Shown: positions 8,549 to 16,943 of the stretch, piece by piece
Position numbering within the stretch: position 1 is the stretch's first letter
Layout of the letters: every line of letters begins with the position of its first letter
Assembly: GCA_021151535.1 (NCBI GenBank)
Contig: JAGKXC010000004.1
Location: 25,877-89,876 of the forward strand
Direction of reading: 5' to 3'
DNA: 64,000 nucleotides
Source of the DNA: Sphingobacteriia bacterium
Lineage (GTDB): Bacteria > Bacteroidota > Bacteroidia > NS11-12g > UBA955
Notes under the pieces: generated by a model
What the model was told of the DNA's origin: nothing
The model's database searches: none
The model's input: the letters and a program-made list of their open reading frames with translations, nothing else
Translations under genes and position numbers: made by a program

Positions 8549-9733
8549 ATGACGATGTTCACATTTCTGAAACAGCACAAAATCTCTGTGCTTGTTACCG
8601 CAATCGGCTGTTCTGCTATTGTTTGGACCATTTCCTTGTACGCCGGTAGCCAATCTTCTGTGGAAAAAAACCAACACAAAAAATCTACCAACTCCGATAC
8701 AACCTTCACTTTATTGTTTGGTGGCGATATGATGGGACACCAACCCATGATCAACGCCGCATGGAACGATTCTACCCAAAAATACGAATACTTACCTTGG
8801 TTTCAATTCATTCAACCCATTGTAAATCAAGCCACTTGGTCGTGCGCCAATTTGGAAGTCACCCTTGCTGGCCCTCCCTATTCTGGTTATCCGCAGTTTT
8901 CATCGCCCGATGATTACGCCGCGGCCATACAACAAGCTGGATTCGACTTTTTGGTTACTGCCAACAACCATTCTCAAGACAGAGGAAAAGACGGCTTGGA
9001 ACGCACTATTTCGGTGTTAGACAGTCTAAAAATACCGCATACTGGCACATTTATAGACACGGGTGCATTCAAACAATCCCACCCAGCAGTGGTGGAAGTT
9101 GCTGGTTGCAAAATTGCTATTCTCAATTACACTTATGGAACCAACGGTTTGGTTGTAAAACATCCAAATATGGTGAATATGATTGATACGGCATGGATGG
9201 ATAAAGAAATGAAAAAAGCCAAGCAATTGGGTGTAGATTTAATCATTCCTGTAATGCATTGGGGAGTTGAATACATGACAACAGAAAATGCCGATCAGCG
9301 AAAAACGGCAGAATTCCTTGCTACCCGTGGCGCCAATGCCATCATTGGCATGCATCCCCATGTGGTTCAGCCAATCAAATATGTTGCAGGCCCTAAGTCG
9401 GCTCAGGTTCCTGTAGCATTTAGTTTGGGCAATTTCGTTTCCAACCAAAGAGATATTAACCGCGATGGCGGCATCATGGTACAATTAACTTGCAAGAAAA
9501 TAAAAGGCAAAGTAAGCGTACAAAAGGTAAGTTATATTCCATTCTGGGTTTGGCGATTGCAAGAAACTAACGTTCAATACCACCTCAGAAAAGGTTATTA
9601 TATTTTAACGGAAAAGCAAGTAAGCATGTTAACCGGCGAAGACAAAGACAAGGCTACCTTGTTCTTCAGCAATGTGAGAAAGATAGTAAACGGGCCAGAC
9701 ACCCATCGCCCGATTGAAGAAATAAAACCTTAA
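8549..9733 (+). CDS. CapA-family (poly-gamma-glutamate capsule protein-like) metallophosphatase-fold protein
   Basis: The product is about 394 residues from the ATG at 8549. It has one N-terminal membrane segment (about 10-30), then the CapA fold: FGGDMMGHQP, CANLEVTLAG, TANNHSQDRGKDGLE, VMHWGVEY, IIGMHPHVVQP and SLGNFV. These blocks carry the Asp/His/Asn metal ligands of calcineurin-like enzymes. CapA/PgsA proteins anchor or transport poly-gamma-glutamate, but many relatives exist where no such polymer is made, and no capB/capC genes lie here. A TTG at 8516 also opens this frame but is less likely. The stop codon overlaps the stop of the convergent START-domain gene. Confidence 0.83.
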   Translation: MTMFTFLKQHKISVLVTAIGCSAIVWTISLYAGSQSSVEKNQHKKSTNSDTTFTLLFGGDMMGHQPMINAAWNDSTQKYEYLPWFQFIQPIVNQATWSCANLEVTLAGPPYSGYPQFSSPDDYAAAIQQAGFDFLVTANNHSQDRGKDGLERTISVLDSLKIPHTGTFIDTGAFKQSHPAVVEVAGCKIAILNYTYGTNGLVVKHPNMVNMIDTAWMDKEMKKAKQLGVDLIIPVMHWGVEYMTTENADQRKTAEFLATRGANAIIGMHPHVVQPIKYVAGPKSAQVPVAFSLGNFVSNQRDINRDGGIMVQLTCKKIKGKVSVQKVSYIPFWVWRLQETNVQYHLRKGYYILTEKQVSMLTGEDKDKATLFFSNVRKIVNGPDTHRPIEEIKP

Positions 9734-10395
9734 TACTTCTCTTTAATTGCGGGGTTAGCATGCGAAATATATTTCGCTTTTTTCACTTCCACCGACTTCA
9801 ATTTCTTGAGGCTTTCGTAAGGGCCTTCGGAGATAAACATATTCAAAATCCACGCTGGAACTGCCCCTCCTGGATCCGTTTTCAAGAAATAAGTACAATT
9901 CACTTTGTTTTTGGCGATGGGGGTAATTTCCCAGCTTCCTGTATTGGTTCTCACCCTTACCAAACCTGCAACAATACCTTTTAACGATGGCTCGGCATGC
10001 GAATGCACGGTGGTGAAAAACGTTTTGGGATCTTGTGCAACTTTCACTTTAAGGCAAACATCGCGATTATCCAACGGCCACGGAGTTTTCACAATCTGAT
10101 ACATAGTAAATTCCGTGTTGGAGATCTTGGAAAGCGTTTGCGAATGCGAAGTTGAATAAATCCAATTTTTATAGTTCTCGTAATCGGTTAGAACACCAAC
10201 GAGTGTGCTAATAGAACAATCGAGAGTAAGGGTAGCTTTGATTTCCTTGAATGGCGACCCTTCCGACATGCGGGTGTAAACCATGATTCCGTCGGCGGCT
10301 TTGGCTTGCGTCCATTGAGGCGTAACATTCGGCGTAAACGAATACCCGAACACGCACAAAATGGCAATTGCGAAGGTAGAAATGGAGGTTTTCAT
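9730..10395 (-). CDS. Secreted START/SRPBCC-domain protein
   Basis: The product is 221 residues with a signal peptide (about 1-22) and a START-like domain. Recognisable blocks are TDYENYKNWIYS, YQIVKTPWPLDNRDVCLKV, GSWEITPI and FLKTDPGGAVPAWILNMF, as in bacterial START-domain proteins related to eukaryotic StAR lipid-binding proteins. It probably binds a hydrophobic ligand outside the cytoplasm; no ligand can be named. Its stop (TTA at 9730-9732) overlaps the capA-like stop by three bases in a palindromic TTAA. Confidence 0.8.
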   Translation of the reverse strand: MKTSISTFAIAILCVFGYSFTPNVTPQWTQAKAADGIMVYTRMSEGSPFKEIKATLTLDCSISTLVGVLTDYENYKNWIYSTSHSQTLSKISNTEFTMYQIVKTPWPLDNRDVCLKVKVAQDPKTFFTTVHSHAEPSLKGIVAGLVRVRTNTGSWEITPIAKNKVNCTYFLKTDPGGAVPAWILNMFISEGPYESLKKLKSVEVKKAKYISHANPAIKEKY

Positions 10396-10586
10396 AACTA
10401 AAATTGGGGTGATAGTGGGAAAACGAATTTTGGAGTTAGGATTAAATACATTTCGAATTTATGATTTCGGGCGATAAATTCAAAATTTAAAGCGGCTTAG
10501 TGATTGAAAATGAGGCTGTTTTCAAAAACAATGACAATTTAATTCATTGGCGAAGGTTGAACAAAGGAAATTTCGTGCAATAATAT

Positions 10587-10594
10587 TATATTTG
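10587..10594 (+). promoter_or_regulatory. Candidate tRNA promoter, -7 element TATATTTG
   Basis: An exact TAnnTTTG match sits 13 bp upstream of the mature tRNA 5' end. No convincing -33 TTG lies at the usual distance. Confidence 0.55.
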
Positions 10595-10607
10595 CAATTC
10601 TAAAAAC

Positions 10608-10681
10608 GGGCCTATAGCTCAGTCGGTTAGAGCACCTGACTCATAATCAGGTGGTCCCTGGTTCGAGCCCAGGTGGGCCCA
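10608..10681 (+). tRNA. tRNA with CAT anticodon (Ile2 or elongator Met)
   Basis: A 74-nt cloverleaf. The acceptor stem GGGCCTA pairs with TGGGCCC (one G-T pair), with D loop TAGCTCAGTCGGTTAGAGC, anticodon stem CTGAC/ATCAG around CTCATAA with CAT at 10642-10644, and T arm CCTGGTTCGAGCCCAGG. The discriminator is A and CCA is not encoded. CAT in this context is either elongator methionine or the isoleucine-2 tRNA whose C34 becomes lysidine. The acceptor stem alone does not decide. It is not an initiator tRNA, because 1-72 is a normal G-C pair. Confidence 0.95.
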
Positions 10682-10686
10682 CTGAA

Positions 10687-10715
10687 AAGCCTCTCAGCAA
10701 TGAGGGGCTTTTTTT
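10687..10715 (+). terminator. Intrinsic terminator after tRNA(CAT)
   Basis: A 10-bp stem, AAGCCTCTCA (10687-10696) with TGAGGGGCTT (10701-10710) and one G-T pair, closes a GCAA tetraloop and is followed by a T run. Confidence 0.85.
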
Positions 10716-10741
10716 GTTGTGGCAACTCATTCAATTCATGC

Positions 10742-10749
10742 TATTTTTG
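10742..10749 (+). promoter_or_regulatory. Candidate promoter TATTTTTG with upstream TTG
   Basis: An exact TAnnTTTG match lies 21 bp before the ATG at 10771. A TTG at 10717-10719 lies 22 bp upstream of it, near the usual -33 distance. Confidence 0.5.
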
Positions 10750-10770
10750 TGGTAATTCAACCAAGTTCCC

Positions 10771-12081
10771 ATGAATCGCACGGCTAAAATATTATTCCTA
10801 TTCTTTGGTTTAGTTTCATATTTCTCATATGACGTAAACGCTCAAATAAAGGCTATTACATTTAATATTCGGTATGATAACCCCGGAGATTCATTGAACA
10901 ACTGGAAAAACCGAAAACTACCCCTCTCCGATTTCTTAAACAAGGAAGCTGCTGATTTCCTAGGACTTCAAGAGGTATTGCACCACCAATTGATGGATTT
11001 GGATTCTTTGCTTAACACCAAACAAAAAACCTATTCTTGGGTAGGTGTAGGACGTGATGATGGAAATGAAAGGGGTGAATACTCTCCCATTTTTTACAAT
11101 GTTACAAAGTACCAACTTATCGGCTGGGAAACGCGCTGGCTGTCGGAAACACCATTCAACCCTTCCAAAAGTTGGGATGCCGCCTTGCCACGTATCGCCA
11201 CTATCGCCAAATTTCAAGATATCCAATCAAAGAAACAGTACGTTGTGATTAACACCCATTTCGACCATATGGGCACTGTTGCGCGACTAAATAGCGCAAA
11301 ATTGATTGCTTCTTGGGTTGACACCTTGATGCAGAACGATGAGAAAATTCTTTTATTGGGCGATTTTAATGCTAATTTGAAATCAGATCCCATTCAACAA
11401 ATACTAAAAACAACAAAACTAAAAGTTGTAAATACCCGCTTCCAACCCAATACCAACGGCACTTTTAATGGATTTTCGGATAAACCAGGTCCTGAAATCG
11501 ACTTTATTTTTTACAGCGATAATTTTACAATCACTTCCACCTATGTGGATCGCACAAAACGTGAAAATGGATTGTATTTATCTGACCACTTTCCTGTTAT
11601 CGCCAATTTTCAAGAACAAACGCGGCAAAAAATTAATGTTTCCCTTTGCACGCCAGCTTCATTTTTGGTGCAAAAATTTAGATCACAAGTTGAATTCAAT
11701 GTTTCAAAAAGGCAAAGTATCGGCATCAATTACACGCACTTAAATGCCTTATGGATTACAAATACTGTAGGCCTTGAATACAGGATTTATTCATCGATTA
11801 GAACAAAATCAAAGTTTGGATTTTACGGAAATTTAAGCGCTGGTGGCGGAACAACGATAAGTAACAACAGAGGTAGTTTCAATGCTATTTCTGCTGGAAT
11901 CGTGAATCAGTTTTACTTCGGTCAAAAACAATCTGTTTTTATTGATTTACAATTGGGTGGAAGAGCTGCTAAAATGTTTTCTGGCGATTTAGAAGCAAAT
12001 GGTGGATTTGGTGGATTATTGTATGTGGCAGGTCCACTCAGTGTATTAGACTTTCGGGTTAACTTAGGTATTCGTTTTTAA
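10771..12081 (+). CDS. Secreted endonuclease/exonuclease/phosphatase-fold protein fused to a C-terminal beta-barrel-like domain
   Basis: The product is 436 residues with a signal peptide ending near residue 24 (VNAQ). Residues 25-285 form an EEP (DNase I-like) domain with all usual catalytic blocks: N32, E68 in GLQEV, N161-T-H163, D198 and N200 in LGDFNAN, and D272-H273 in SDHFPV. Residues 288-436 look different: alternating hydrophobic strands with Gly-rich turns and a final strand ending in Phe (LGIRF), as in small outer-membrane barrels. This would anchor the phosphodiesterase or nuclease to the outer membrane. The substrate (nucleic acid, sphingolipid or phosphoinositide) is unknown. The fusion reading is inference. 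Confidence 0.8.
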   Translation: MNRTAKILFLFFGLVSYFSYDVNAQIKAITFNIRYDNPGDSLNNWKNRKLPLSDFLNKEAADFLGLQEVLHHQLMDLDSLLNTKQKTYSWVGVGRDDGNERGEYSPIFYNVTKYQLIGWETRWLSETPFNPSKSWDAALPRIATIAKFQDIQSKKQYVVINTHFDHMGTVARLNSAKLIASWVDTLMQNDEKILLLGDFNANLKSDPIQQILKTTKLKVVNTRFQPNTNGTFNGFSDKPGPEIDFIFYSDNFTITSTYVDRTKRENGLYLSDHFPVIANFQEQTRQKINVSLCTPASFLVQKFRSQVEFNVSKRQSIGINYTHLNALWITNTVGLEYRIYSSIRTKSKFGFYGNLSAGGGTTISNNRGSFNAISAGIVNQFYFGQKQSVFIDLQLGGRAAKMFSGDLEANGGFGGLLYVAGPLSVLDFRVNLGIRF

Positions 12082-12091
12082 TCTTTTGAAG

Positions 12092-12460
12092 ATGCGCTTA
12101 CCGCAAGAAATGATTGTGTTATATGACGGCGAATGTGTATTGTGCAATTTTTGGATTTCGAAGATCAAGAATAATCCAAATGCTTCATGTTTTCAAACGA
12201 TTAGTTTGGAACAATGGAAGAAAAACAATGAGCAAAACGCTTCAATTTATGGACTTGAATTACCCGATTCGGTAGTTTTGATTTACAACAATCAAATTTT
12301 CACTGAATCTGATGCGGTTTTGAAGATTGTGAGCAATCTGGCTGGCCCCATGCGTTTATTGCTCATTGGCTATTTAATACCAAGGTTTATTCGCAACCTG
12401 ATTTACCGATGGGTAGCAAAAAACCGTTATAGGTGGTTTGGAAGTAAGAATGCTTGTTGA
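12092..12460 (+). CDS. Thiol-disulfide oxidoreductase DCC family (DUF393)
   Basis: The product is 122 residues from the ATG at 12092. It begins with the family signature YDGECVLC (D12, C15, C18; the DxxCxxC motif). The C-terminal region has hydrophobic helices (MRLLLIGYLIPRFIRN) followed by YRWVAKNRYRWFG, also typical of DCC proteins. It is presumed to be a small redox protein; physiological partners are unknown. It starts 10 bp after the EEP-barrel gene and is probably co-transcribed with it. A TTG at 12086 also opens the frame but adds only two residues. Confidence 0.88.
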   Translation: MRLPQEMIVLYDGECVLCNFWISKIKNNPNASCFQTISLEQWKKNNEQNASIYGLELPDSVVLIYNNQIFTESDAVLKIVSNLAGPMRLLLIGYLIPRFIRNLIYRWVAKNRYRWFGSKNAC

Positions 12461-12469
12461 AAGGGAATA

Positions 12470-12497
12470 AAAAAGCCCTTCTAATGATGGGCTTTTT
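12470..12497. terminator. Bidirectional terminator between DCC and peroxiredoxin genes
   Basis: AAAAAGCCC (from 12470) pairs with GGGCTTTTT (12489-12497) around a loop of about 10 nt. A/T tails on both sides serve the convergent genes. Confidence 0.8.
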
Positions 12498-12513
12498 ACT
12501 AAAATTATTTGAT

Positions 12514-12978
12514 TTACGCGCCTAATGCGGCATTAATATTCTCAAAACTTGGTAACTCACCGGCATTCTCTAGAACCTCAGCATAAAGAATTTTTCCTTC
12601 TTCATCAATTACAAATGCAGCTCTTTTAGAAACTCCTTTCAAGCCCAAAATCCAATCTTCATAAATTGAACCATAGGCACGAGAAACCTCTTTGTTAAAA
12701 TCAGAAAGCAAGGTAAAATTCAATTTTTGATCTTCTTTGAATTTAGCCAAGGTAAATGGCAAATCAACTGAAACTGCCAATACGGTTGCCGCTTCGTTTT
12801 CATACATGTGAATAGCATCTCTTACTGTACACAATTGGGTTGTACAAACGCCAGTAAATGCTGCTGGAAAGAAATGAAGAATCACTTTCTTTCCGCGAAA
12901 ACTATTCAAAGAAACGGGTTTTGTTTCTGAGCTGATCAATGTAAAATCAGGTGCAATATCTCCTACTTTAAGTGTCAT
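12514..12978 (-). CDS. Peroxiredoxin (AhpC/TSA, Tpx-like)
   Basis: The product is 154 residues from the ATG at 12978, which places the standard MTLKVGDIAPDFTL opening at the N-terminus; an ATG seven codons earlier is possible. The peroxidatic motif is FFPAAFTGVCTTQLC, with Thr42 and Cys45 in the TxxC arrangement and a second Cys at 50. It reduces peroxides using thiol donors. The gene is convergent with the DCC-family redox gene and lies just downstream of a DUF2200 gene on the same strand. Confidence 0.87.
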   Translation of the reverse strand: MTLKVGDIAPDFTLISSETKPVSLNSFRGKKVILHFFPAAFTGVCTTQLCTVRDAIHMYENEAATVLAVSVDLPFTLAKFKEDQKLNFTLLSDFNKEVSRAYGSIYEDWILGLKGVSKRAAFVIDEEGKILYAEVLENAGELPSFENINAALGA

Positions 12979-13033
12979 AGATGCAAAATTAACAATCAAT
13001 TTTCCATTTTGATTTTAATATTCCAAAAGAAAA

Positions 13034-13387
13034 TCAGCGTAAAATTTTCTCCATCTTACGGCCTTTGGCCAATTCATCAACCAATTTATCCAAATACCTA
13101 ACCTTTTGGGTGAGTGGATTTTCTAAATCCTCTACCCTATATCCGCAAATAACACCCGTTATTAAATGGGCATTTGCAGGTAATATGGCCGATTCGAAGA
13201 ATGTCGTAAAGCTTTCACCGGTACCCGCCCTACGAGCAATTTCTTCTTCTGAATATCCCGTAAGCCATTGAATTACTTGAATTAACTCCTGCTCAGTCCT
13301 ACCCTTTTTCTCTACCTTATTCAAGTACAAAGGATAAACAGAACCAAATTTCATTCTGGCGATTTTTTCATCATGTGAATTTCCCAT
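13034..13387 (-). CDS. DUF2200 family protein
   Basis: The product is 117 residues with no signal peptide. It matches the small DUF2200 family: MKFGSVYPLYLNKVEKKGRTEQEL, IQWLTGYSEEEI, and a helical C-terminus (VRYLDKLVDELAKGR). The function of the family is unknown; members are cytoplasmic and widespread. It precedes the peroxiredoxin gene by about 55 bp on the same strand and could be co-transcribed. Confidence 0.8.
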   Translation of the reverse strand: MGNSHDEKIARMKFGSVYPLYLNKVEKKGRTEQELIQVIQWLTGYSEEEIARRAGTGESFTTFFESAILPANAHLITGVICGYRVEDLENPLTQKVRYLDKLVDELAKGRKMEKILR

Positions 13388-13517
13388 TTTTTACTTCAAT
13401 TATCAACAAAACAACGATGGTTAGATTTCAAAAATACGCTTTTAATATCGACAATTTCCCCGCAAATACAACACTTATGAATAATGCCCAATTCTCGAAA
13501 CCCCTTTATTTTACCTT

Positions 13518-13525
13518 TAACTTTG
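13518..13525 (+). promoter_or_regulatory. Candidate -7 element TAACTTTG
   Basis: An exact TAnnTTTG match lies 16 bp before the ATG of the secreted LamG-repeat protein at 13542. No -33 TTG is evident. Confidence 0.45.
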
Positions 13526-13541
13526 AATCACACATAACTAT

Positions 13542-15476
13542 ATGAAGTTTTCTACTTTCAATTCATTTAAACAACACACAATCAGTTTATTGCTTTTAAT
13601 TTTCTGTATCGGAACACTATCTGCTCAAGAAGTTCCCGATATTTTATATTATAGATTCGACCAACCTGGTAAAAAAGTAATCAACTATGCAACCAACAAA
13701 CCTACAGGAACAGATACTGCAACTATTATGGGTAATATAAGCATTGGCGATACAGGTATTTGCGGAAAAGCCTTAGTAGGATCAGGAAATTCAGCGAGTA
13801 CGGATTACCTAAACACCAATTGGACAACAAAGCTATCTGGGTCTTGGACCATCGCATTTTGGTGTAAAAAAATCACTTCATCATCAACCTTATTTTACAT
13901 TTTTGGAGATCCAACCGCAAATAGTTTTAGATGCTTCACCAATGGTGTAGCCGGTGCTAACAATTGGATTTTAAGGGGAGCTATGAGCGATGTTTATTTA
14001 AATGGTGGTGCTACCAGTGCGCCCAATCACATTGCATTTGTGTACAACGATTCCACTAAGGTTGTCTATGCCTATTTAAATGGCACATTGGTAAATTCAG
14101 TTAATCAAACGAACTCCCTTGCCCTGAATGGCTCAGGGCCCTTTAAAGTAATGGGATACGGCTCAAACGTTGGATCGCCAGCTGGCGGTTTGATTGACAA
14201 TTTTATGGTTTTCTCAAAGGCCCTTTCAACAAAGCAAGTAGGCGAATTAACTAGCGGAAAAACACTTAGCAAAACGGACATCACAGCCTGTAATTCATTC
14301 CTTAGCGCTTCAAAAAAATACAAATACACCAAATCTGGAACCTACCTAGATACTATTGTAGGATTCCTCGGATGTGATAGTATCATCCAATACAACCTTA
14401 CTATTTTACAAAGCACTTCAAACTCTATTACCGTTACGGAATGCAATCAATACACTTCCCCATCAAAAAAGTACACTTGGTTAAAATCTGGAAACTATAG
14501 CGATACATTGATTAATTCACAAGGTTGTGATAGTATTATTTCAATCAATTTAACAATCAATTATCCTACGTTTTCAAAGGTTGATATAAGTAGTTGTTCT
14601 CAATACATTAGCCCTACCCAAAAGTATTATTATTCATCTGGCAACTACACAGATACACTTAAAAACTACTTGGGTTGTGATAGTTTTATTTACACCAACC
14701 TCACTATCCACCAAACTTCAGAAACTTATCTAACCGTTAAAGCGTGTGGTTCTTATATATCGCCAAGAAAAAATGAGATTACAACATCTGGCGATTACGT
14801 GGAAATATTGGAAAGCATCCATGGTTGTGATAGCGTTATCTATATAAAGCTGACAATTCTTCCAATTTCTGTATTCAAGTCCACTGTTGCGAGATGTAAT
14901 TTTTACGTTTCTGCAACTGGAAAAACCTATACATCAAGCGGCAAGTATTTCGATACCCTAACAAATTTCCTCGGCTGTGATAGTATCATCGAAACTGAAC
15001 TTACAATTGACACCATCGATTTATCTGTTAATTATTCAGATTATGTTTTAACCGCCAACCAAGCGAACGCTCGTTACCAATGGCTCGATTGCAACAAAAA
15101 TTTCTCTATATTAAACAATGATACCAATCAAGTTTATTCGCCTAGTGTTAATGGCAGCTACGCAGTTGAAGTTTCTAAAAATTCATGTCGCGACACATCC
15201 GATTGTATCGTCATTGAAGGAATGAACGCACGCAGTTTCAACAAACAAACGTTGAATATTTACCCAAATCCAAGTACTGGAATTTACAAATTAACTTCTG
15301 AAACCAACAATATTGGCAAAATATCAATCACTGACTTGCAAGGTAAAACGATCGCATCCTATGATATTAATGCAAAGAACTTTGATATAGATTTAACCAA
15401 TTCTGCACCGGGAATTTATTTATTGAATATCGAACAACCCAATAATCATATCACTATTAAAATGATTAAGCAGTAA
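13542..15476 (+). CDS. Secreted LamG-like protein with five Cys repeats and a type IX (type A) sorting domain
   Basis: The product is 644 residues. The signal peptide ends near residue 28 (TLSAQE). A concanavalin/LamG-like domain spans about 30-240, with WTIAFWCKK and GGLIDNFMVFSKALS, typical of LamG modules. Five degenerate repeats of about 48 residues follow (about 246-490), each starting with a Cys, carrying SG.Y.DTL and ending with GCDSII..LTI. The last 75 residues are a T9SS sorting domain (NIYPNPSTGIYKL ... GKISITDLQGKTIASY ... APGIYLLNI). It is predicted to be exported by the type IX system whose PorU and PorV lie at the end of this window. Ligand unknown. Confidence 0.85.
   Translation: MKFSTFNSFKQHTISLLLLIFCIGTLSAQEVPDILYYRFDQPGKKVINYATNKPTGTDTATIMGNISIGDTGICGKALVGSGNSASTDYLNTNWTTKLSGSWTIAFWCKKITSSSTLFYIFGDPTANSFRCFTNGVAGANNWILRGAMSDVYLNGGATSAPNHIAFVYNDSTKVVYAYLNGTLVNSVNQTNSLALNGSGPFKVMGYGSNVGSPAGGLIDNFMVFSKALSTKQVGELTSGKTLSKTDITACNSFLSASKKYKYTKSGTYLDTIVGFLGCDSIIQYNLTILQSTSNSITVTECNQYTSPSKKYTWLKSGNYSDTLINSQGCDSIISINLTINYPTFSKVDISSCSQYISPTQKYYYSSGNYTDTLKNYLGCDSFIYTNLTIHQTSETYLTVKACGSYISPRKNEITTSGDYVEILESIHGCDSVIYIKLTILPISVFKSTVARCNFYVSATGKTYTSSGKYFDTLTNFLGCDSIIETELTIDTIDLSVNYSDYVLTANQANARYQWLDCNKNFSILNNDTNQVYSPSVNGSYAVEVSKNSCRDTSDCIVIEGMNARSFNKQTLNIYPNPSTGIYKLTSETNNIGKISITDLQGKTIASYDINAKNFDIDLTNSAPGIYLLNIEQPNNHITIKMIKQ
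14278..15009 (+). repeat. Five tandem protein repeats (C...GCDSII..LTI)
   Basis: The coding region contains five diverged units of about 147 bp. Each encodes an initial Cys, a central SG-Y-DTL strand and a terminal GCDS block. The DNA is diverged but the segment encoding GCDS (GGTTGTGATAG or similar) is nearly constant. The paired cysteines probably form one disulfide per unit. Confidence 0.75.
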
Positions 15477-15489
15477 TCAATTGAGTAAT

Positions 15490-15525
15490 AAAAAAAGGGC
15501 TGTAGAAATCTACAGCCCTTTTTTT
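15490..15525. terminator. Strong bidirectional terminator
   Basis: A perfect inverted repeat, AAAAAAGGGCTGTAGA with its complement around a two-base AA centre, is flanked by A and T runs between two convergent surface-protein genes. Confidence 0.85.
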
Positions 15526-15541
15526 ATGGATTACACTCAAA

Positions 15542-16648
15542 TTACTTGGTTGAATTTGCCATTAACAACGCTTTCAATTCTTCAATCTGTTTGATTTGAA
15601 GCGCATTTTGAGATTTAATCACATCAAGATCAGATTCATGGGCTTGAACCGCCAAGATTTCAATCGCCGTAAAAGATTGATAACTCAATGATTTTGTTTG
15701 AATTTCATCTGATGCCGTTAATACCATTTCTGGGAATAGTAGCTCAACCTCTTGTGCAATAAATCCGTATTCTACCGTACGATTGGGTCTGATTTCAGCT
15801 TTCCATTCGTAAGAAACAGGTCGTAATTGGTAAAACTTTTCTAAAACCTTTTTATCCAATGTGGTAATCGTATTTTTCAATCGGCGATCGGAACGTTGGG
15901 TCATTCCGTTATAATAAATACCCGCCACGCTTAAATCCCAAATGGCCATACTACCGCCCCAACCTGTGGGCCAATCTGTTCTGATATTACCGCTTTCATC
16001 GGTAATTCTCACCCTATTTTGACCGTTAAATGCCATCGCGATAATTCCGTTGGAAGTTCCACTAATGAAATTCCATTTTGAATTAATCTCGAAAAAATCG
16101 GTTGAATTGTTAATACCTACACTATAACCTCTAATGCCGTACAAATCAATAGACATATAGGGATTTCCACTTCCATTACCGGAAGTTCTTACAGACATAA
16201 TTGAATGTGCTGCACTATTGCTGTTTGAGTTATTCATCAACATAAATGTTGGAACATCATTAGACAATGGTGAATTCGAAGCACCATAGGTATTGGCATT
16301 TGAAACATGCAACCTTGCAGTTGGTGAAGAAACTCCGCCTACACCCACTTTTCCTCCTAACACAATTACACCAGTGCCAGATGGAGTAATACTCACATTT
16401 TGATTTGATCCACCAGCGGTATAGTTTAAAGCTGAAGTTCCTGTAATTGAACCCGTAGAAGTTCCTGTGCCACCGTTAGCCAAAGGAACGGTTGACAATG
16501 AAATGGTAGGCGTAGTGGATGCATTGGTTACGGATAAACCGGAGCCAACATTTATCGTAGACACTGTTCCGAAATTCCCGGTAGTTGGCGCCCATGATGT
16601 GCCATTGTATTTCAAATACTGACCGCTTGTTGCGCTCATTGAGTTCAA
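15542..16648 (-). CDS. C-terminal part of a secreted protein with peptidase S74 (intramolecular chaperone) domain; frameshifted gene
   Basis: This frame encodes the distal two thirds of a larger protein. Thr/Ser/Gly-rich repeats (IADGAVTAAKL, TPTISLSTVPLANGGTGTSTGSITGTSALNYTAGG) resemble phage tail-fibre and Bacteroidota surface stalks. The last 120 residues are an S74 chaperone domain: SDRRLKNTITTLDKKVLEKFYQLRPVSYEWK, then EYGFIAQEVELLFPEMV, then a coiled coil. S74 domains direct trimerisation of beta-helical fibres and then cleave themselves off. The first methionine at 16648 is not a natural start: coding similarity continues upstream through two frameshifts to the signal peptide at 17129. 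Confidence 0.8.
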   Translation of the reverse strand: MNSMSATSGQYLKYNGTSWAPTTGNFGTVSTINVGSGLSVTNASTTPTISLSTVPLANGGTGTSTGSITGTSALNYTAGGSNQNVSITPSGTGVIVLGGKVGVGGVSSPTARLHVSNANTYGASNSPLSNDVPTFMLMNNSNSNSAAHSIMSVRTSGNGSGNPYMSIDLYGIRGYSVGINNSTDFFEINSKWNFISGTSNGIIAMAFNGQNRVRITDESGNIRTDWPTGWGGSMAIWDLSVAGIYYNGMTQRSDRRLKNTITTLDKKVLEKFYQLRPVSYEWKAEIRPNRTVEYGFIAQEVELLFPEMVLTASDEIQTKSLSYQSFTAIEILAVQAHESDLDVIKSQNALQIKQIEELKALLMANSTK

Positions 16649-16659
16649 TTTTGCTGCAG

Positions 16660-16943
16660 TTACTGCACCATCAGCAATTGGGTTGTTGCCACACCGCTGG
16701 TTGCCAAAGTAATGGTATTGGCAGAATTGCTCAATCCCGTAGAAAACGTATAAGTTGTACTGCTATTAAATTGGCTCCAACCAGAACCATTATACACATA
16801 ACCATTAGAGGGAACAGTAGCAAAAACAGTATCACGATTGGTAGGCGAAGCAAATGACCAAGAACTTCCGCTGTAGGTTGCAATTTGATCTTTGCTACCT
16901 ACGCCCCAAGCAGCAGATTGAATATATCTACTTCCTGTTGAGG
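16660..16943 (-). pseudogene. Middle segment of the S74-domain gene in a third frame
   Basis: Between the N-terminal and C-terminal frames, the third minus-strand frame is open and encodes sequence of the same character: QSAAWGVGSKDQIATYSGSSW, then NGYVYNGSGWSQFNSSTTYTF. It links to both neighbours if one base is added near 16942 and one near 16680-16682 (a short G run). It has no start codon of its own. Confidence 0.75.

Noticed and set aside
9730..9733. Overlapping stop codons of the CapA-like and START genes as a regulatory signal
   Set aside because: A shared TTAA is a common outcome for tightly packed convergent genes and needs no special explanation.
10608..10681. Initiator tRNA-fMet
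   Set aside because: Position 1-72 is a normal G-C pair and the anticodon stem lacks the three G-C pairs typical of initiators.
13542..15476. CRISPR-like repeat array
   Set aside because: The repeats are diverged, about 147 bp long and in frame within one protein; no short identical repeats with spacers occur anywhere in the window.
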